Source: Bimastos eiseni (Eukaryota; Annelida; Clitellata; Crassiclitellata; Lumbricidae). Taken from it: DNA of 64,000 nucleotides. The notes beneath the pieces are model-generated. The model was not told the DNA's origin, ran no database searches, and saw only the letters and a program-made list of their open reading frames with translations. The DNA lies in the NCBI GenBank assembly GCA_959347315.1, contig OY365815.1:16207954-16271953 (forward strand), read 5' to 3'. Positions 62,626 through 64,000 of this stretch are shown piece after piece; the stretch's first letter is position 1; the number at the start of each line of letters is the position of its first letter. A program made the translations under genes and the position numbers.

Positions 62626-62850
62626 TTTCCAATATATCTGTCTGTCTGCCTCTTTGGGTGTCTTTCCTACTGACTCGAGCATATCCGGAGCCATCGTTCT
62701 GTGGAATCGGAGACGTCCAAGATGGATAGGCTGGAAGCGATGAGGAATCCGATGTCTTATCGGAGAAGGAAGTTCCGGACGCATGATCGTCAATGGATCA
62801 TCCAGACCTACGATCATCACGTCGGATCTCCTTCGATCACCTTCCGGCTT
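62626..62850. other. Non-repetitive island between tandem arrays
   Basis: About 220 bp of complex sequence open on both strands (for example RPELPSPIRHRIPHRF on the minus). I recognise no family and see no pair of splice sites, so no gene is called. Confidence 0.25.
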
Positions 62851-62852
62851 CA

Positions 62853-63530
62853 TTCATCCATCCATCTGTCCATCCATTCATCTGTCCATCTGTCCATCCA
62901 TCCATCTATCCATCCATTCATTTGTCCATCCGTCCATCTGGCCATCCATTCATTTATCCATCTGTCCATCCATTCATATGTCCATCCGTTCATCTGGCCA
63001 TCCGTTCATCTGCCCATCCATTCAGTTATCCATCTGTCCATCCATTCATCTGTCCATCCATTCATCTGTCCATCCGTTCGTCTGGCCATCCATTCATTTA
63101 TCCATCTGTTCATCTAGTTATCTGGCCATCCATTCATTTATCCATCTGTCCATCCAGTCATTTGTCCATCCGTTCATCTGGCCATCAATTCATTTATCCA
63201 CCTGGCCATCCATTCATCTGTCCATCCATTCATCTGTCCATCCATTCATCTTTCCATCCATTCATTCATCAATCTATTCATCTGCCCATCCATTCATCTA
63301 TCCACCCATTCATCTGTCCATCCATTCATCTGTCCATCCGATCAGCTGTCCACCCATTCATCTGTCCATCCGTTCATCTGGCCATCCATTCATTTATCCA
63401 CCTGTCCATCCATTCATCTGTCCATCCATTCATCTTTCAATCCATTCATCTTTCCATCCATTCATCCATCAATCTATGCTTCTGCCCATCCATTCATCTA
63501 TCCACCAATTCATCTGTCCATCAGTCCATC
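62853..63530. repeat. ~16-bp array (CCATCCATTCATCTGT), diverged
   Basis: About 680 bp of CCAT, TCAT and CTGT quartets in varying order. Long plus-strand frames ([17 protein letters not shown]) are artefacts. Confidence 0.93.
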
Positions 63531-64000
63531 TGGTCGCCCTTCCAGCTTCTACAGTACATCTTTCAGCCACACATCATCACAACTACCCATCCATAGTCAA
63601 CTTTAAATTATTATACTTAATGCGTCAATTAATCCACCAGTTAACCCAATATATCTATCAATCCCCAATTCAACTTGTCGATGCATCAATCTATCCAATC
63701 ATCTCGTCCATCTTGGGGGAGTATTATGGGTCATACGGTGATGGAGAACACACTGATACGCAGAGCTTAGGAACAAATCTCGATACTCGTATCCCCCGTA
63801 AGGTTGACTAGTCATTCTTTCGATAGGCGGCGTTCGAAACCAGTGATAATCAATCAATCAATCAATCAACCAATCAGTCAATCAATCACGAGCAGGCGCA
63901 ATCAAGCATAATCAAAGATCCACCCATTTGCAAAATGAATTTTAAACAATTTGCATCTTGTCAACTGTTTTACCCTCGCTATCACAACCGATGCCCATCT
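63531..64000. other. Right edge; no gene recognised
   Basis: A short (AATC)n at 63851-63890. If the NCAM-like gene extends beyond the window, this would be its first intron. Confidence 0.35.

Overview
This is ordinary non-coding-rich animal DNA. Genes are split by introns with GT/AG borders, exons cover only about 6% of the window, and microsatellites, minisatellites, SINE and LINE remnants and MITEs fill the rest. The two recognisable genes, the repeat style (tRNA-derived SINEs, LINE tails ending GGCGCTATATAA, frequent TAGGCCTA words) and intron sizes suggest a marine invertebrate deuterostome, most probably an echinoderm. That is an inference from style and not proven; a hemichordate is not excluded.

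Layout. 1-14.8 kb: no firm gene; one candidate exon (3669-3971), several tandem arrays and one SINE. 14.86-22.20 kb, minus strand: a complete three-exon Distal-less (Dlx) homeobox gene encoding 420 aa, with a GC-box-rich presumed promoter just upstream (22.3-22.5 kb). 22.3-37.75 kb: intergenic, with a (CATA)n array, pyrimidine/purine tracts, a SINE, a 0.95-kb 12-mer array and a clear hAT MITE. 37.75-56.96 kb, minus strand: thirteen exons of an NCAM/Fasciclin-2-type cell-adhesion receptor with five Ig domains, one fibronectin III domain, a transmembrane helix and a long acidic cytoplasmic tail (about 929 aa visible). Every junction keeps the reading frame. The signal-peptide exon was not found and probably lies beyond the right edge. 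57-64 kb: probably the first intron or upstream flank of that gene, with large 15-, 16- and 28-bp tandem arrays and a LINE fragment.

The two genes are in the same orientation but have no evident functional link: one is a developmental transcription factor, the other a neural-type surface adhesion molecule. I found no operon, CRISPR array, rRNA, intact tRNA gene or novel multi-gene system. Most long open frames in the window are artefacts of tandem repeats whose unit length is a multiple of three, or of strongly biased tracts. The most interesting points are the single-FN3 NCAM with acidic Ig-domain loops, four MITEs with definable inverted ends (one beginning 15 bp from a splice donor), a SINE inserted in a (GGAAT) array, and two dispersed repeat families seen five or six times.
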